The position numbers were made by a program, and so were the translations under genes. The notes below the pieces were generated by a model, which was given only the letters and a program-made list of their open reading frames with translations, was not told the origin of the DNA and ran no database searches. A stretch of DNA of 64,000 nucleotides from JAKZVK01 sp965248255. GTDB lineage: Bacteria > Acidobacteriota > Terriglobia > Bryobacterales > UBA6623. The stretch is from NCBI GenBank assembly GCA_965248255.1, contig CBDFIW010000003.1:682001-746000 (forward strand), written 5' to 3'. Shown piece after piece: positions 35,072 through 45,700 of the stretch. Numbering within the stretch: the stretch's first letter is position 1; each line of letters begins with the position of its first letter.

Positions 35072-35755
35072 TTAGCGCGGGAAGTCGGCGACGGTCGCCA
35101 AGGCATCGATTCGCTCCGCCATCCGAGCCCGCATCCGTCGCGCCTCCTCCGGATGGAACAGCAGCGTGCCCTGAGACATGCTTTTCAGGTCCGCGCGACT
35201 CCACCCGCCGCGCATCAAACCTCGATCCGCGTGCTGTTGCAAGCCGAGCAGCAAGTGACCGATTTCATGCGCCATGATGTGGCCGAGAATCGCGGCGCCG
35301 GAGGCAACGCGCCTGGCAGCCTGTTCCTCCGCCCGAAAATAATAGACGGCCGCGATCGTTCCAAATCCGTTGACCCCAAGCGGGATGCGGGCGGCGCCCA
35401 CCCGGCTGGGGTCCCTAAAACGGCCCCGGACTTGTGGCCGCGGCACGATCTGAAGCATGAGATGCAGGGGGTCCGGGACCTGATTGCAGGTGGGATGTTG
35501 TTGGAGTTCTTCGTCCGAGGTGGGGCAGCCGGTCCAGATCACCTCGATGCCCACTTGGCGGAAAATCCGCGCTGCTTCCTCCTCGGCGCGCTTCAAGGCG
35601 CCGTGCGGAACGCCGTCGTAGTCGTAGACTCTTACCGTGAACCGCAAGGGCTGCTTGACCTCACTCGCCGCCGGCGTCCGCGCCGAAGCGGGCAAAGCGA
35701 ACCCGACAACAGCAACAAGGGACCAATCTCTCAATGACCTGCTCATGGCTCTCAC
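35072..35755 (-). CDS. Secreted zincin-like metalloprotease domain protein
   Basis: 227 aa, start ATG 35755 (or the Met four codons later). Signal peptide (LVAVVGFALPASA), then an (alpha/beta) domain and the zinc motif HExxH in 'ILGHIMAHEIGHLLLGLQQH', with an additional downstream His and 'RGLMRGGWSRADL' (a Met-turn-like position). This is the layout of small archaemetzincin/matrixin-type proteases seen in Acidobacteriota; no substrate can be inferred. Two Cys (TGCPTSDEELQQHPTC) may form a disulfide. It converges with rng (1 bp between stops) and is divergent from the regulator gene at 36020. Confidence 0.7.
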   Translation of the reverse strand: MRAMSRSLRDWSLVAVVGFALPASARTPAASEVKQPLRFTVRVYDYDGVPHGALKRAEEEAARIFRQVGIEVIWTGCPTSDEELQQHPTCNQVPDPLHLMLQIVPRPQVRGRFRDPSRVGAARIPLGVNGFGTIAAVYYFRAEEQAARRVASGAAILGHIMAHEIGHLLLGLQQHADRGLMRGGWSRADLKSMSQGTLLFHPEEARRMRARMAERIDALATVADFPR

Positions 35756-35903
35756 CTCCGTGAATGGGTTGGTGAGGACGAGAGTGCGTCAGGTCAGCGG
35801 GCAGCTCAAGACACCTGGGGCTGAGTTGGCGGTGAAACGTTTGTGACAGGGGAAATACTTGAAATGAAGCCGGTTACGGCGCAAGTGACGCGCTGCTCGC
35901 GGC

Positions 35904-35932
35904 TTGGCCCGAAGGGTTGCGGGTGATATAAT
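35904..35932 (+). promoter_or_regulatory. Predicted sigma-70-type promoter for the CadC/TolB gene
   Basis: -35 ttggcc (35904-35909), 17-bp spacer, -10 tataat (35927-35932, perfect consensus). It lies about 88 bp upstream of the ATG at 36020 and points into it. No operator repeat was recognised. Confidence 0.5.
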
Positions 35933-36019
35933 CCCTGAGATCACAAGCCGGTAAGCAAAGTCATCTCCGGGTCATTGTTTTCCGGTGCCATCGCCCGTAC
36001 CAAAAGGCGGCGACTTTTG

Positions 36020-38248
36020 ATGGAGACACCAGTGCTATCGCGAAGGATGCTGCGCTTTGCAGACTTCGAATTGGACCTGGCGGCGGGCGAGCTGCGGCGG
36101 AATGGCCGCAAGGTCAAGCTGCAGGAACAGCCTTTTCAGATCCTGGCCATACTGCTGGAGCGGCCCGGGTGAAGTGGTCACGCGCGAAGAGGTCCAGCAG
36201 CGGCTGTGGCCCGGCGATACCTATGTGGAGTTCGACCGCAGTCTCAACACGGCGGTGAAGCGGCTGCGGGAGGCGCTCGGCGACTCGGCCGGCCGGCCCC
36301 GCTTTGTGGAAACTCTCCCCCGCCGCGGCTATCGCTTCGTTGCTCCGGTGGAAGGGTCGAGTGGCGACGTGCAGCCGGGCCTTGCTGCACAACCAACGCC
36401 GGTCCCGCCGGTCCCGTCCGAGGAGCTGGCCCCAAAGCGCAAGCTGCGCTTCCAGCAGGCTCTGTTCGGCGTCACGGCCATTGCGTTACTGGCGCTCGCG
36501 TTCGTCCATTTCCGCCAAACCCCTCTGGAAGTCCCGCAGGCCCCCATGCGCCGATTCGCCATTAGCCTGCCGATGCCGTTGGTGGACACTTACACCACCG
36601 ACCTCGCCATTTCACCCAACGCAAGACACATCGCCTTTACCTCTGCGGGCACGGAGGGAGAGCTGTGGATTCAGGATCTTGATCGCCGGCAACCGCGGGT
36701 GTTCGAAGGCACCGAAGCGGCTGATAAACCCTTCTGGTCGCCCGGCAGCGATTTCGTCGGCTTGTTCTCCTTCTCCCAGCGTGAACTCAAGAAGATCTCG
36801 GTGCAAGGCGGTCCGGCCATTTGGCTATGCAAAGTGCCCGGTCCAGCCTGGGGGGGGGGGGGGGATCCTGGAGTCCCGACGGCGAATCGATCGTCTTCAG
36901 CTCCGGGTCCCCGCCCGGCCTCTATGAAGTTCCCGCAAGCGGAGGCGCTCCTAGGCTGGTCGTCTCGCCGGAAGAGTCCGAGGTGCCGTCAGGAGCGTCA
37001 ACGGGAGGCATATACTGGCCCCATTTCTTGCCCTCTGGAGCGGGACCCCGCGTCCTGGTGTATGCGTTCGGGTCTCGATACGCACCCACGATGACGGTCC
37101 AGGATCTCGAAAGCGGCCGGCGAGAGTTTCTGGGACCTGGTACACGTCCCATCTATTCGCCCAGCGGCCACATCATCTACCAGGCGAGTGAGCTGATCTA
37201 CGATCTCTGGGCGCTGCCCTTTTCCTTGGACACGTTGCAGGCCACGGGGACGGCCTTCCGCATCTCCGCGCACAGCCACGAGGCGACGGTTGGTGCCGAC
37301 GGAACGCTGGTTTATCGCGAAGCCCCCGTCTCGCGGCGTCAACTGGTTTGGCTCGACCGTGGTGGCGAAAAGACCGGCGAGATCGGCCAAGCACAGCAGG
37401 AAATACGTTACCCCGTGCTGTCCCCGGACGGGCGGCTGGTGGCTGTTGCGGCAGGGGAAAGGTTTATTTCTTCGGACCTGTGGGTTCACGATCTCGCCCG
37501 GGGAGTTCGGACTCGCTTGAGCCCCGCACCGGACAATACTTCTAAGGTTTGGACGCCGGCTTGGTCGCCCACGGGAGAAGAGGTGGCGTTCACCACAATG
37601 AATCGAGCGGGCAACTTTGACATCTTCCTTCGGAACGCCGATGGAAGCGGAGAAGCGACGGCACTGGCAGCCACGCCCGCCGGCGAGTTCCTACAAGACT
37701 GGTCGCGGGATGGGAAGTATCTCCTCTATGAGGTACTGCATCCGCAAACCAGGCCTGACCTGTGGTATCTGGAGCGGAACGAACGTGGCGGCGGCTGGGA
37801 ACCACGCCTGTTCTTGCAGACACCCTTCCTCGAGGAGGCAGCACAGTTCTCGCCGGACGGCCGGTATGTCGCCTACGTGTCGGATGAGTCGGGTAAAAAC
37901 GAAGTCTACGTTCGGCCCTTTCCCTCGGGCAGTGGCAAGTCGACGATATCGAGCCATGGGGGCCGGCAGCCGCGCTGGAGCCGCGACGGCAAGGAGCTGT
38001 TTTACGTCGAGGGGAGCACGCTGATGGCCGTCTCTGTTTCGCTCGACCCGATTTTTTCGGCAGGTGCAACGACACCCCTGTTCGAGCCTCAGAGCTTGGT
38101 AAGCAAGACCTAGCCCCACACCTATCCCCAGTACGACGTCTCCCCCGACGGCCGGCGGTTCCTCTTCGCCGAACCGGTGGGCCAAGAGGCCGCCGAGCCC
38201 GCGATCCACGTCGTCCAAAACTGGTTTGCCGAGTTCAAAGACCGGTAG
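36020..38248 (+). pseudogene. CadC-type winged-helix regulator with TolB-like propeller, three disabling changes
   Basis: Start ATG 36020. Residues about 10-105 are an OmpR-type winged helix ('RRNGRKVKLQEQPFQILAIL', 'VVTREEVQQRLWPGDTYVEF', 'RFVETLPRRGYRFVAPV'), then one membrane helix (LFGVTAIALLALAFVHF), then an exported PD40/TolB-like propeller ('FWSPGSDFVGLFSF', 'SWSPDGESIVFSS', 'QFSPDGRYVAYVSDESG'). Such one-component sensors are abundant in Acidobacteriota. The frame is broken three times: an extra G in cccggg at 36167-36169, a G15 run at 36850-36864 (13 or 16 G would keep the middle frame), and an in-frame TAG at 38111-38113, after which the usual ending (YDVSPDGRRFLF ... WFAEFKDR) continues to a stop at 38246-38248. 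Net frame after the first two equals the start frame. Either a pseudogene, or partly assembly error or phase variation. Confidence 0.87.
36850..36864 (+). repeat. Homopolymer G15 inside the CadC/TolB gene
   Basis: 15 consecutive G encoding a poly-Gly stretch between 'KVPGPAW' and 'SWSPDGESI'. Its length decides whether the propeller is in frame with the preceding segment. Compare the C25 at 18386 and G21 at 61245. Confidence 0.9.
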
Positions 38249-38274
38249 GGCGACCCTGCCGGGGCTGAGATGAT

Positions 38275-38517
38275 TTGCACAACATCGACAATCTTTGGTC
38301 GATGTGGAGGTGATAAGCGACTAGGCTCGCTCGTGGACTTCACCCCGAACGAGTGGCCCCTTCGGGCCGTTGAAAACAAATGATTTTGCGCCCCGCAACG
38401 CCGTAGGGGCGGGCCCGCGTGCCCGCCCGGCGCGGCTGGGGGCCATGACTGGCGCGTCATGATTGCATGACTCGATCGTCGCTCCCGGAGCGGGCCGGCA
38501 CGGGGGCCGGCCCCTAC
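38275..38517. repeat. Palindromic repeat cluster (REP-like)
   Basis: Two repeat types. At 38275-38304, tttgcacaacatcgacaatc followed by tttggtcgatg forms a stem (catcgac/gtcgatg); a copy in opposite orientation occurs at 52398-52430, and catcgacaacattttgtcg near 38548 is related. At 38403-38517, gtaggggcgggcccgcgtgc.. and its inverted partner ..gggggccggcccctac bracket about 60 bp. No gene is seen from 38249 to the IS630-A copy at 38590. Confidence 0.65.
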
Positions 38518-38645
38518 CAGGACTTCAGAGATCCCTGCGTAGTGGAAACATCGACAACATTTTGTCGGTCTTACTGAGCTAGGCGCCCATTGAATCCCGC
38601 AAATTATTATGACACTTTTTGACAGTGTGGAGCATCTATATATGT

Positions 38646-39173
38646 ATGGGCAACCCCAAAGGTGTGAAGCGGGATTTCAAGGCGCTGGAGAAGCGCCGTT
38701 TCGAAGCGATGCGGCTGCTCCACCAAGGCCACAATCAGTCCGAGACGGCGAGACGGCTGAACGTCGCTCGCCAAACCGTCAGTGAGTGGCGGCGGCAATA
38801 CCGCGAGCAGGGTGCGGCCGGACTCCGCCAGGCCGGGCGCGCCGGACGCAAGCCGCTCCTCGATGCCGCACAACGCGAACGCCTGACGTCGCTGCTGCTG
38901 GAAGGCCCGGAAGCCCACGGCTTCCCAACGCCCCTGTGGAGCTGTCCGCGGGTGGCTCGGCTGACCGGAGACGAGTTCGGGGTCGCATACCACGCAGGCC
39001 ACGCCTGGAAGATCCTGCGAGCGCTCGACTGGAGCCCGCAACGCCCGGCCGGAAAGGCGCGCGAGCGCAACGAAGAGCGGATCCGCACCTGGAAGCGCAA
39101 GACCTGGAAGCGCATTAAAAAAAAGCCCAAAACGAAGGCCGTACGCTCGTCTTCATCGACGAAAGCGGATTGA
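38646..39173 (+). CDS. IS630-A transposase, OrfA part (copy 3)
   Basis: 175 aa, HTH half, identical in sequence to copy 2 as far as compared. A8 slippage run at 39117-39124. Confidence 0.88.
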   Translation: MGNPKGVKRDFKALEKRRFEAMRLLHQGHNQSETARRLNVARQTVSEWRRQYREQGAAGLRQAGRAGRKPLLDAAQRERLTSLLLEGPEAHGFPTPLWSCPRVARLTGDEFGVAYHAGHAWKILRALDWSPQRPAGKARERNEERIRTWKRKTWKRIKKKPKTKAVRSSSSTKAD

Positions 39174-39661
39174 GTCAGAAGCCGCATCGCTGCCGCACCT
39201 GGGCGCCACGTGGCCAAACACCGGTGCTGCAGTTTAACTTCAACTGGGAGAAGCTTTCCGTCTCGGCGGGGCTGACGCTGCGTAACTTCTACTTCCGGCT
39301 CTATCCCGGTGCGATCGGCAAAGAGCAAGTGATCGACTTTCTCAAGGCGTTGGTACGTCATATCGATCGCCCGCTGCTGATCGTCTGGGATCGGCTGCCG
39401 GCGCACCGTAGCCGCCTGGTGCAAGAGTTCATCGAACTCTCCGAAGGCCACATCGCAACCGAGTACTTGCCACCCTATGCGCCGGAGTTGAATCCGGTGG
39501 AATACATCTGGGCTTACTGGAAGCAGCACGAGTTGCCGAACGTCTGTCCGAAAGACTACGGCGAGCTGAACGAGCGGGCCCGCAAGGCACTCCGCCGCAT
39601 GTACCGCAAACCGCGTTTGACCACGGCCTTCTGGAAACAGTCTTCTCTTTGTTTTGACTGA
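39170..39661 (+). CDS. IS630-A transposase, OrfB part (copy 3)
   Basis: 163 aa catalytic half, second Asp and Glu present (VWDRLPAHRS; NPVEYIWAYWK), with substitutions V-T-D to V-I-D and R-L-I-T to R-L-T-T relative to copy 2. Needs a frameshift from OrfA to include the first catalytic Asp. Confidence 0.88.
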   Translation: MSQKPHRCRTWAPRGQTPVLQFNFNWEKLSVSAGLTLRNFYFRLYPGAIGKEQVIDFLKALVRHIDRPLLIVWDRLPAHRSRLVQEFIELSEGHIATEYLPPYAPELNPVEYIWAYWKQHELPNVCPKDYGELNERARKALRRMYRKPRLTTAFWKQSSLCFD

Positions 39662-39708
39662 CTCTATATTATGCGGGAGTCAATAGTTTGGTGTTGAACG
39701 GTCACGGC

Positions 39709-41127
39709 TCAGCGCGCAGGCTCTTTCAATACCGCCGCCAAAGCCGACCGCATCGTCTCTTCGCACTCGGGGAACGCAATCCAACTGTAGTGGTCGTCAT
39801 ACCCTTCCGCGGCGTTCGCGGCTGTCGGGATGTACCCGGGAGCACACTCGCCGTACCCCATCACCATAACGAACGAATCCGGCCGCAGCTCCCGCGCCCA
39901 GAGCTGATACTGCACAAACGCCTCGGCCGGCAGCAACGCCAGTTGCGCCCGCCCGAAATCGACGCAAGGGACGTCGATCGCGTGCCCGGCGTCGTAACGC
40001 TGCCTCCAACTCAAGCCCAGCGCGGCCGTTAAACGCTCGCGAAACGGCTTCGATCGATCGGCGATCGTTTGCCGATAGTCCTCCGGCGTGTAGCCGGGCG
40101 ACTGCCGCGGATCAAGCCTCATCTCAACCGAGCGGAAGCTGACTCCATCAACGGAGGGCCGCTCCGTCGCGTCCCAAGCAGCGGCCATCCCCTGGTACAG
40201 CCGGTCGGCGAAGATCGGGCGGTTCTCGCGGCTGCCGTCGCTGTACTTGCCCACCGTCACGTCGCCGCTGCAACCGGAGACGTAGATTTGCGAAGTGGAC
40301 GGCGTGTCCTCCTGGCGGCGCGCGCGGGCCATGCCGACGAAGTCCGCCGAGATGTCCCCGTCGCCGTAATAGCTCATAGGGTGCGTCGCGTAGCAGCTGA
40401 GGGCGGCCACCGCGTCATCCCCGTCCCAGAAACTGATGGTCTTAACCCACGGGTCAATCGGCCCCACGGGCTTAGCCCGAATCTCGGGGTCGCGGGTCGT
40501 GCTGCCGCGCCCCCAAGAGACCGTACCGTCATCTCGCACGTAACGGCGATTCGAAGCGAGTTCGCTGATCTCCGACTGCCCCAACCCGAGGTGGGTGATC
40601 GGCCGTGCGTCGGGCAGTCCCGCACGCAGGGCCTCGGCGACGCGGTCGATCATTTGATCTTCGAACGCGACGTCGCAGATGTCTCCCGGGATCTCGTGCT
40701 CATCGAAGAACTTCTGCGCGACGCGATCGGTATAAGGCGCATCGTGCTGGTGGATGCACGTGACCAGCACGCGCTGCTTGGTCGTCTCCGCGGCTTGCGC
40801 CAACACGGACCGCCAGAGCTCGTACGACTCGTTGCGGATCTCACACCAATCGATCGCTGCAAGGACAATGGGTTCGCCCGCGCCGAACAGGACAAAGCCC
40901 TTGGCAAACAGCGGATCGACCACCGACCGCGACACACGGTTGGCGAGAAAAGGATGCCCGTCGGCGGGCGGGGTGACGTCGGCTTCAAAGAGCGCCAAGC
41001 GAAGCTCCGGCCCCGAGGGCCGGCGGCAGCCTGGTGCAGCGAAGGCTCCACCTACCACGCCGGCCAGCAGATCGCGTCGAGACAGTGCGTTCGTCATGGA
41101 TCGTGGCTCGGCGACATTGTCATCCAT
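39709..41127 (-). CDS. Neutral ceramidase-like secreted protein with Tat-type signal
   Basis: 472 aa if started at ATG 41127 (MDDNVAEPRSMTNALSRRDL); 41163 is an alternative. 'SRRDLLAGVVGGAFAAPGC' has the twin-arginine pattern and a possible lipobox cysteine. The body matches the neutral/alkaline non-lysosomal ceramidase-like N-terminal domain: 'LALFEADVTPPADGHPF', 'VLVTCIHQHDAPYTD' (metal histidines), 'LSCYATHPMSYYGDGDISAD' and 'SGCSGDVTVGKY'. Many bacterial relatives are not true ceramidases, so the substrate is open. It follows the DUF1501 gene on the same strand after about 130 bp. Confidence 0.82.
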   Translation of the reverse strand: MDDNVAEPRSMTNALSRRDLLAGVVGGAFAAPGCRRPSGPELRLALFEADVTPPADGHPFLANRVSRSVVDPLFAKGFVLFGAGEPIVLAAIDWCEIRNESYELWRSVLAQAAETTKQRVLVTCIHQHDAPYTDRVAQKFFDEHEIPGDICDVAFEDQMIDRVAEALRAGLPDARPITHLGLGQSEISELASNRRYVRDDGTVSWGRGSTTRDPEIRAKPVGPIDPWVKTISFWDGDDAVAALSCYATHPMSYYGDGDISADFVGMARARRQEDTPSTSQIYVSGCSGDVTVGKYSDGSRENRPIFADRLYQGMAAAWDATERPSVDGVSFRSVEMRLDPRQSPGYTPEDYRQTIADRSKPFRERLTAALGLSWRQRYDAGHAIDVPCVDFGRAQLALLPAEAFVQYQLWARELRPDSFVMVMGYGECAPGYIPTAANAAEGYDDHYSWIAFPECEETMRSALAAVLKEPAR

Positions 41128-41293
41128 TCTTAGGCCTCGTAGCAAACGCTCATCCAAAGCCACTCGGCAGAGAAGCAGCCCAGACTTCCGTTGTTGTACG
41201 ACCTTAGGATTACGGTCGTTGAATCAGCAGGAGCTAACCGTACTGCCTACTTCGAGGCGCCCGCAGTCACGGGCTGACCGCCCTTGACGGTTG

Positions 41294-42724
41294 TCACACC
41301 AAGATGTCTTTGATGACGTGACCGTGTACGTCGGTGAGACTGACGTCGCGGCCGCCGAAGCGGAAGGTCAGCTTCTCGTGGTCCAGCCCGAGTTGATGCA
41401 GGAGGGTGGCGTGGACGTCGTGCACCGAGATCGGGTGCTCGACGACCGAATTCCCGAACTCGTCCGTGGTCCCATAGGTCATACCCTTTTTGAAGCCACC
41501 GCCGGTCAAGAAGATCGAGTAGCCGTTGACGTGATGGTCGCGACCGACGCCATCTTTGATCTTCGGCGTGTGCGGGGTACGGCCCATCTCCCCGGCCCAC
41601 ACCACAGCGGTGCTATCGAGCAGGCCGCGCTGCTTCAGATCCTGGATCAGCGCGGCCACCGACTGTTCAGTGATCATCGCGTTCTCTTCGTGATACTTCT
41701 TCAGATTGCTGTGCTGATCCCACGGCGAGTTGTTCTGGTGGGTGAGCGGGCAAGTGATTTCCACAAAGCGCACGCCCGCCTCGACTAGACGCCGCGCACG
41801 GAGGCACTGGAGACCGTAATGCTTCTTGTAGTCATTCGAGGTTTCGAGCCCGTACATCCGGCGGGTTGCGGTCGACTCGCCGCTGACGTCGGCCAGCTTG
41901 GGAATCGTTGTCTGCAGGCGAAACGCGGTCTCGTAGTTCTTGATGGCCGACTCGATCGAGTCACTCGCGGTCTGGGCGGCGAACGAGCTGTCCTGTTCCC
42001 CTAGTAAGTCGAGCTTACGCCTCTGGATAGCGGGGAGATCGGACGGCGTGATGTTGTCCATCGCCATGCCCTTGGCCCGCAGCATCGTGGCCGCGTGAGA
42101 CGCGGGCAGGAACGCGCTGCCAAAGTTTTCCCAGCCGCCGTTCGGAATCCAGTCGTTGTTGAGCAGCACGTAGTTGGGCAGGTTGTCGCGCTCGGTGCTC
42201 AGGCCGTAGGACACCCACGATCCGAAGCTCGGGGCGCTGCCGGTGACGCGGCCCGTGTGCAACAGCAGGTTTTGTTGGCCGTGCAGGGGTTGCCGGCCAA
42301 CCAAGGAGCGCAGCACGCAGAGGTCGTCGGCGACCTCTGCGATGTGCGGCAGCAAGTCACTCACCCACAGCCCGCTCTGGCCGCGCTGCTGGAACTGCCA
42401 GGGACTGCCCAGCCAAACCCGGTCGGCCGTGGACTGCGACTTCGTCGAGACGGCGGATTCGCCGATGGCCTCGCCCTGACGTTCTTTCAACGCTGGCTTC
42501 GGGTCAAACGTATCAACATGGCTCGGACCGCCGTCCATGAAGCAGAAAATGACGCTCTTTGCTTTTGCCGGGAAATCCGCGTTCGACTTGACGGCAGAGC
42601 CGCGCAGCTTGTCCTCTTCGGCCAGCAAGGTCGAGAGAGCCAGCATGCCGAACCCGTTGGAAGCGGTGCTAAGCCACTCACGACGCGTGATGGGCCTTCG
42701 GCCCGTCCATCGACTATCGGACAT
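41294..42724 (-). CDS. DUF1501 family secreted protein (alkaline-phosphatase-like fold)
   Basis: 476 aa from ATG 42724, inside the last codons of the upstream PSCyt1 gene (11-bp overlap, translational coupling). 'RRPITRREWLSTASNGFGML' is a twin-arginine-like export signal. Family marks: 'AKSVIFCFMDGGPSHVDTFD', 'LRSLVGRQPLHGQQNLLLHT', 'FVEITCPLTHQNNSPWDQH', 'AVVWAGEMGRTPHTPKIKDG' and 'DVHATLLHQLGLDHEKL'. DUF1501 proteins resemble sulfatases/phosphatases and are almost always paired with DUF1549/DUF1553 proteins in Planctomycetes, Verrucomicrobia and Acidobacteriota; the biochemical role is unproven, with polysaccharide degradation often proposed. Confidence 0.92.
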   Translation of the reverse strand: MSDSRWTGRRPITRREWLSTASNGFGMLALSTLLAEEDKLRGSAVKSNADFPAKAKSVIFCFMDGGPSHVDTFDPKPALKERQGEAIGESAVSTKSQSTADRVWLGSPWQFQQRGQSGLWVSDLLPHIAEVADDLCVLRSLVGRQPLHGQQNLLLHTGRVTGSAPSFGSWVSYGLSTERDNLPNYVLLNNDWIPNGGWENFGSAFLPASHAATMLRAKGMAMDNITPSDLPAIQRRKLDLLGEQDSSFAAQTASDSIESAIKNYETAFRLQTTIPKLADVSGESTATRRMYGLETSNDYKKHYGLQCLRARRLVEAGVRFVEITCPLTHQNNSPWDQHSNLKKYHEENAMITEQSVAALIQDLKQRGLLDSTAVVWAGEMGRTPHTPKIKDGVGRDHHVNGYSIFLTGGGFKKGMTYGTTDEFGNSVVEHPISVHDVHATLLHQLGLDHEKLTFRFGGRDVSLTDVHGHVIKDILV

Positions 42725-45700
42725 AGAGAAACTCCTTGGCGTTGAACATCGCGTGCGCCATGTCCTTCCAGACCGCAAGCGAATCCATCAGGCCGCCCGG
42801 CGGAGGCCTTTTTTCCGGGACATCCTGGTAGAGACCGCTGATGTCGTGAATGGCACTCATCCAGCGCGCTCTCTCCTGCTCGTCAGGATCGCGGCCAAAG
42901 GCGCGCTGAAACATGACCGCCAGTCGCTGCTCCGGCGATTCGTGCGGTGTGGCGACCAACTGCTGAGCCCAGAACTCGGCCTGACCGACGGCAAAGGGGT
43001 CGTTGAGCAGCGTGAGGGCCTGCACGGGAACGTTGGTGACGTCGCGGGCGCCGGTCGGGATCTTCGGGTTGGGTTGGTTAAAGGTACTGAGGAACTTCGG
43101 TGGTTCCATGATGGTGACCTTGAGATACACGGAGCGGCGGCCTTGCCCGTCAAGAGGCCCTGAAAGAAGCCACTTGCTCGCATCTTCGTTTGACCGGTAG
43201 GGGTTGATGGGGGCACCGAACAGCTTGCGGTCCAGCCGTCCGGAAACCGCCAGCAACGAGTCGCGGACGGCTTCGGCATCCAGGCGCCGCAGCGGATAGT
43301 GGTGGAGCAGCCGATTGAGAGGGTCTGCGTCCCGGGCGGCGGCGGTCATACGGCCCGACTGCTGGAACGTCTCACTCATCACTAGCATCCGCACAAGCTT
43401 CTTCACCGACCAGCCTTCCTCGACAAACCGGTCAGCGAGGTAGTCGAGCAGCTCGGGGTGAGACGGTTTGTCACCTAGGTGACCGAAATCGTTGGCTGTC
43501 TTAACGATTCCGGTTCCAAACACCCAGTGCCACACGCGATTGACAAAGACTCGGGCCGTCAGGGGGTTCTTCGGGCTCGCGATCAGCTCGGCCAGCTCCA
43601 GGCGCCCGCTGCCCGCCGGGCGCGGGCCTTCTTCCCGGCGGCCCGCGATGACCTCGACGTAGCCCCGCGGCACCTGCTCGCCCAGGTCTGCGTAATCGCC
43701 ACGGATGTTGACGCGGTAGTCCCGGCCTGGCTCGAGATCGGCCATGCCGTTGACCGTCTGCGGTTCGGCGACCTGCTTTTCGAGGCTGCGGTAAGAAGAG
43801 ACTAAATCCCGGATCGACTCACGGTCATCCACGTTGTTCGGCAACAGCCCCTGGTCAAGCATCCAGTTAATCAATCGGACGTCGTCTTCATCGGCCCGAT
43901 CCTGGGCCCAGGCCTCCAGAGAGGCTGTCAGCCATTGGCCGTATCGAGCTGCCAGAGCCGGAAGATCGCTTGGGGGATCCCCGTTGAAGAAGGAGCTGAA
44001 CCGTGTCAACTCGTCGGCGGGCGACTCGAGGCACGTCTGGACCTTCCCATAGTCCGTTACGTCGCCGCCTTTGTTTCCTAGGAGCGCCCGCGTGACGCCG
44101 AACCAACTGCGAGGGTCTTGCGCGCCACAACTGTTCTCTCGCACCTTTTCCTTGGTGCACCCGGCGAGCCCGACACGCGGAGGGAAGTAAGGGTTCGAGG
44201 CTTTGGTAGTGAGTTCGACGAAGGTGCGAACCTCCGCCATCTCCTTCGCGGTTCGCGCCCGAGCACTCTTATCCGCCCCCGTCGTGGTATGGCACACCCA
44301 ATGCAGCTTGTCTTCTTCCAGGTAAGCGTACTCCCGCTCTGTCAGGAACGCGTTGTCCGCCAAGAGTCGGCGAGTGCCGTAGTCACCACCGCTCACCTCC
44401 AGGCTGACAGAGGGTTGGCTGAAAAAGTTGAGGTAGGGGCTACGGAGAGCGCCATTGAGCCGTGGCGAGAGAGCGTGAGTGAACAGCCCCGCGGGAAGCA
44501 GCATGCCCACCGCCTCCTGGCCTTCGAGCGCCACCGTGAAGTCGCCGTTCGGTACCGGGCCATCGCGCAGCCCGACGCCGTCCGCCGACCAGCCCTCGGG
44601 GACACCCCGGCGGAAATCCGCCAGCAGCGAATAATCTTGTGCATTGCTTTGGGATCGCTCTCGACGAGCGCCGGCATAATCCTCAGCCAGCTTCGCCCAG
44701 CTACCTTTGACGCTCCCGCCCTCTTTGACCACCGACCGATGGAGTTCGAACCAGGCAAACAATGGATCTTCCAGAGTCGGTCTCGGATCCTCCTGAGGCG
44801 CTTTCTCCTCCGTCTTAGATTCCTCTTCGTCTTTAGACGACTCTTCGTCGGCAGCCGGCTTTTCCTCCGGTTCGAACTTGAGCACTTTTTCCCAGGCGGC
44901 CAGGCGCACCTGGTCGAGTCCCTTGGCCAGTTCGCCTGCATTGCCGTCGCCATCGAGACGGGCCTGGGCGGCGCGGAGATACAACGGGATGTCCCGCGCT
45001 CCCTCCAGCCACCACGTCCCCAGAGGGGCGCGAAGTTTCGCCTTGAGCGCCGAAAGCTCGTCGAGAACCTTCCTGTTGCGATCGGGCGTATCCACCGTAT
45101 TGACCAACCAGCGCGAACTCAAGAACACGCCCCCTAGCGCGTAGTAGTCCTTCTGAGAGATGGCATCCAGTTTGTGGTTGTGGCAACGCGCGCAGGCTAC
45201 CGTCATCGCCTGAAACGCTTTGGAAAAGGCATCGATCTTGTTGTCGAGCATCTCCTGATAGATGCCGTTGAAGACCACGCTATCCCCGTGACGTTTTTCG
45301 CCCATCTGGTAGAACATCGGTCCGATGAGGGACTCGTTGATCTGCTCGGAGGTGCTAATTCGCGGATGGGGCAGAAGGTCGCCCGCGATCTGCTCGCGCA
45401 AGAGCTGGTCGAAGGGGATGTCAGCGTTGAAGGCGCGAATCACGTAGTCCCGAAAGCGCCAGGCCCCTTTGGCGGAGATGTCCCATTCATAGCCGTGCGT
45501 GTCGGTGTAACGTACGACGTCCATCCAATGCCGAGCCCAGCGCTCACCGAAGTGCGGCGAGGCAAGTAGGCGATCGACCGCACGGGCGTACGCGTCCGGG
45601 CCGCGATCGCCGAGGAAGGCGGCGATGTGCTCGGGTGTGGGCGGCAGGCCCGTCAGCACGAAGCTCAGCCGGCGGAACAGGGTCGCGCGGCCGGCCCGCG

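Larger units (their letters stand above)
38590..39683 (+). mobile_element. IS630-A copy 3
   Basis: 1094 bp, same ends as copy 2. The right flank is TA (39684-39685) but the left flank is CA (38588-38589), so one target TA has mutated or the flanks no longer belong together. It contains a few substitutions relative to copy 2 (e.g. Thr to Ile in 'KEQVIDFLKA'). Confidence 0.93.
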
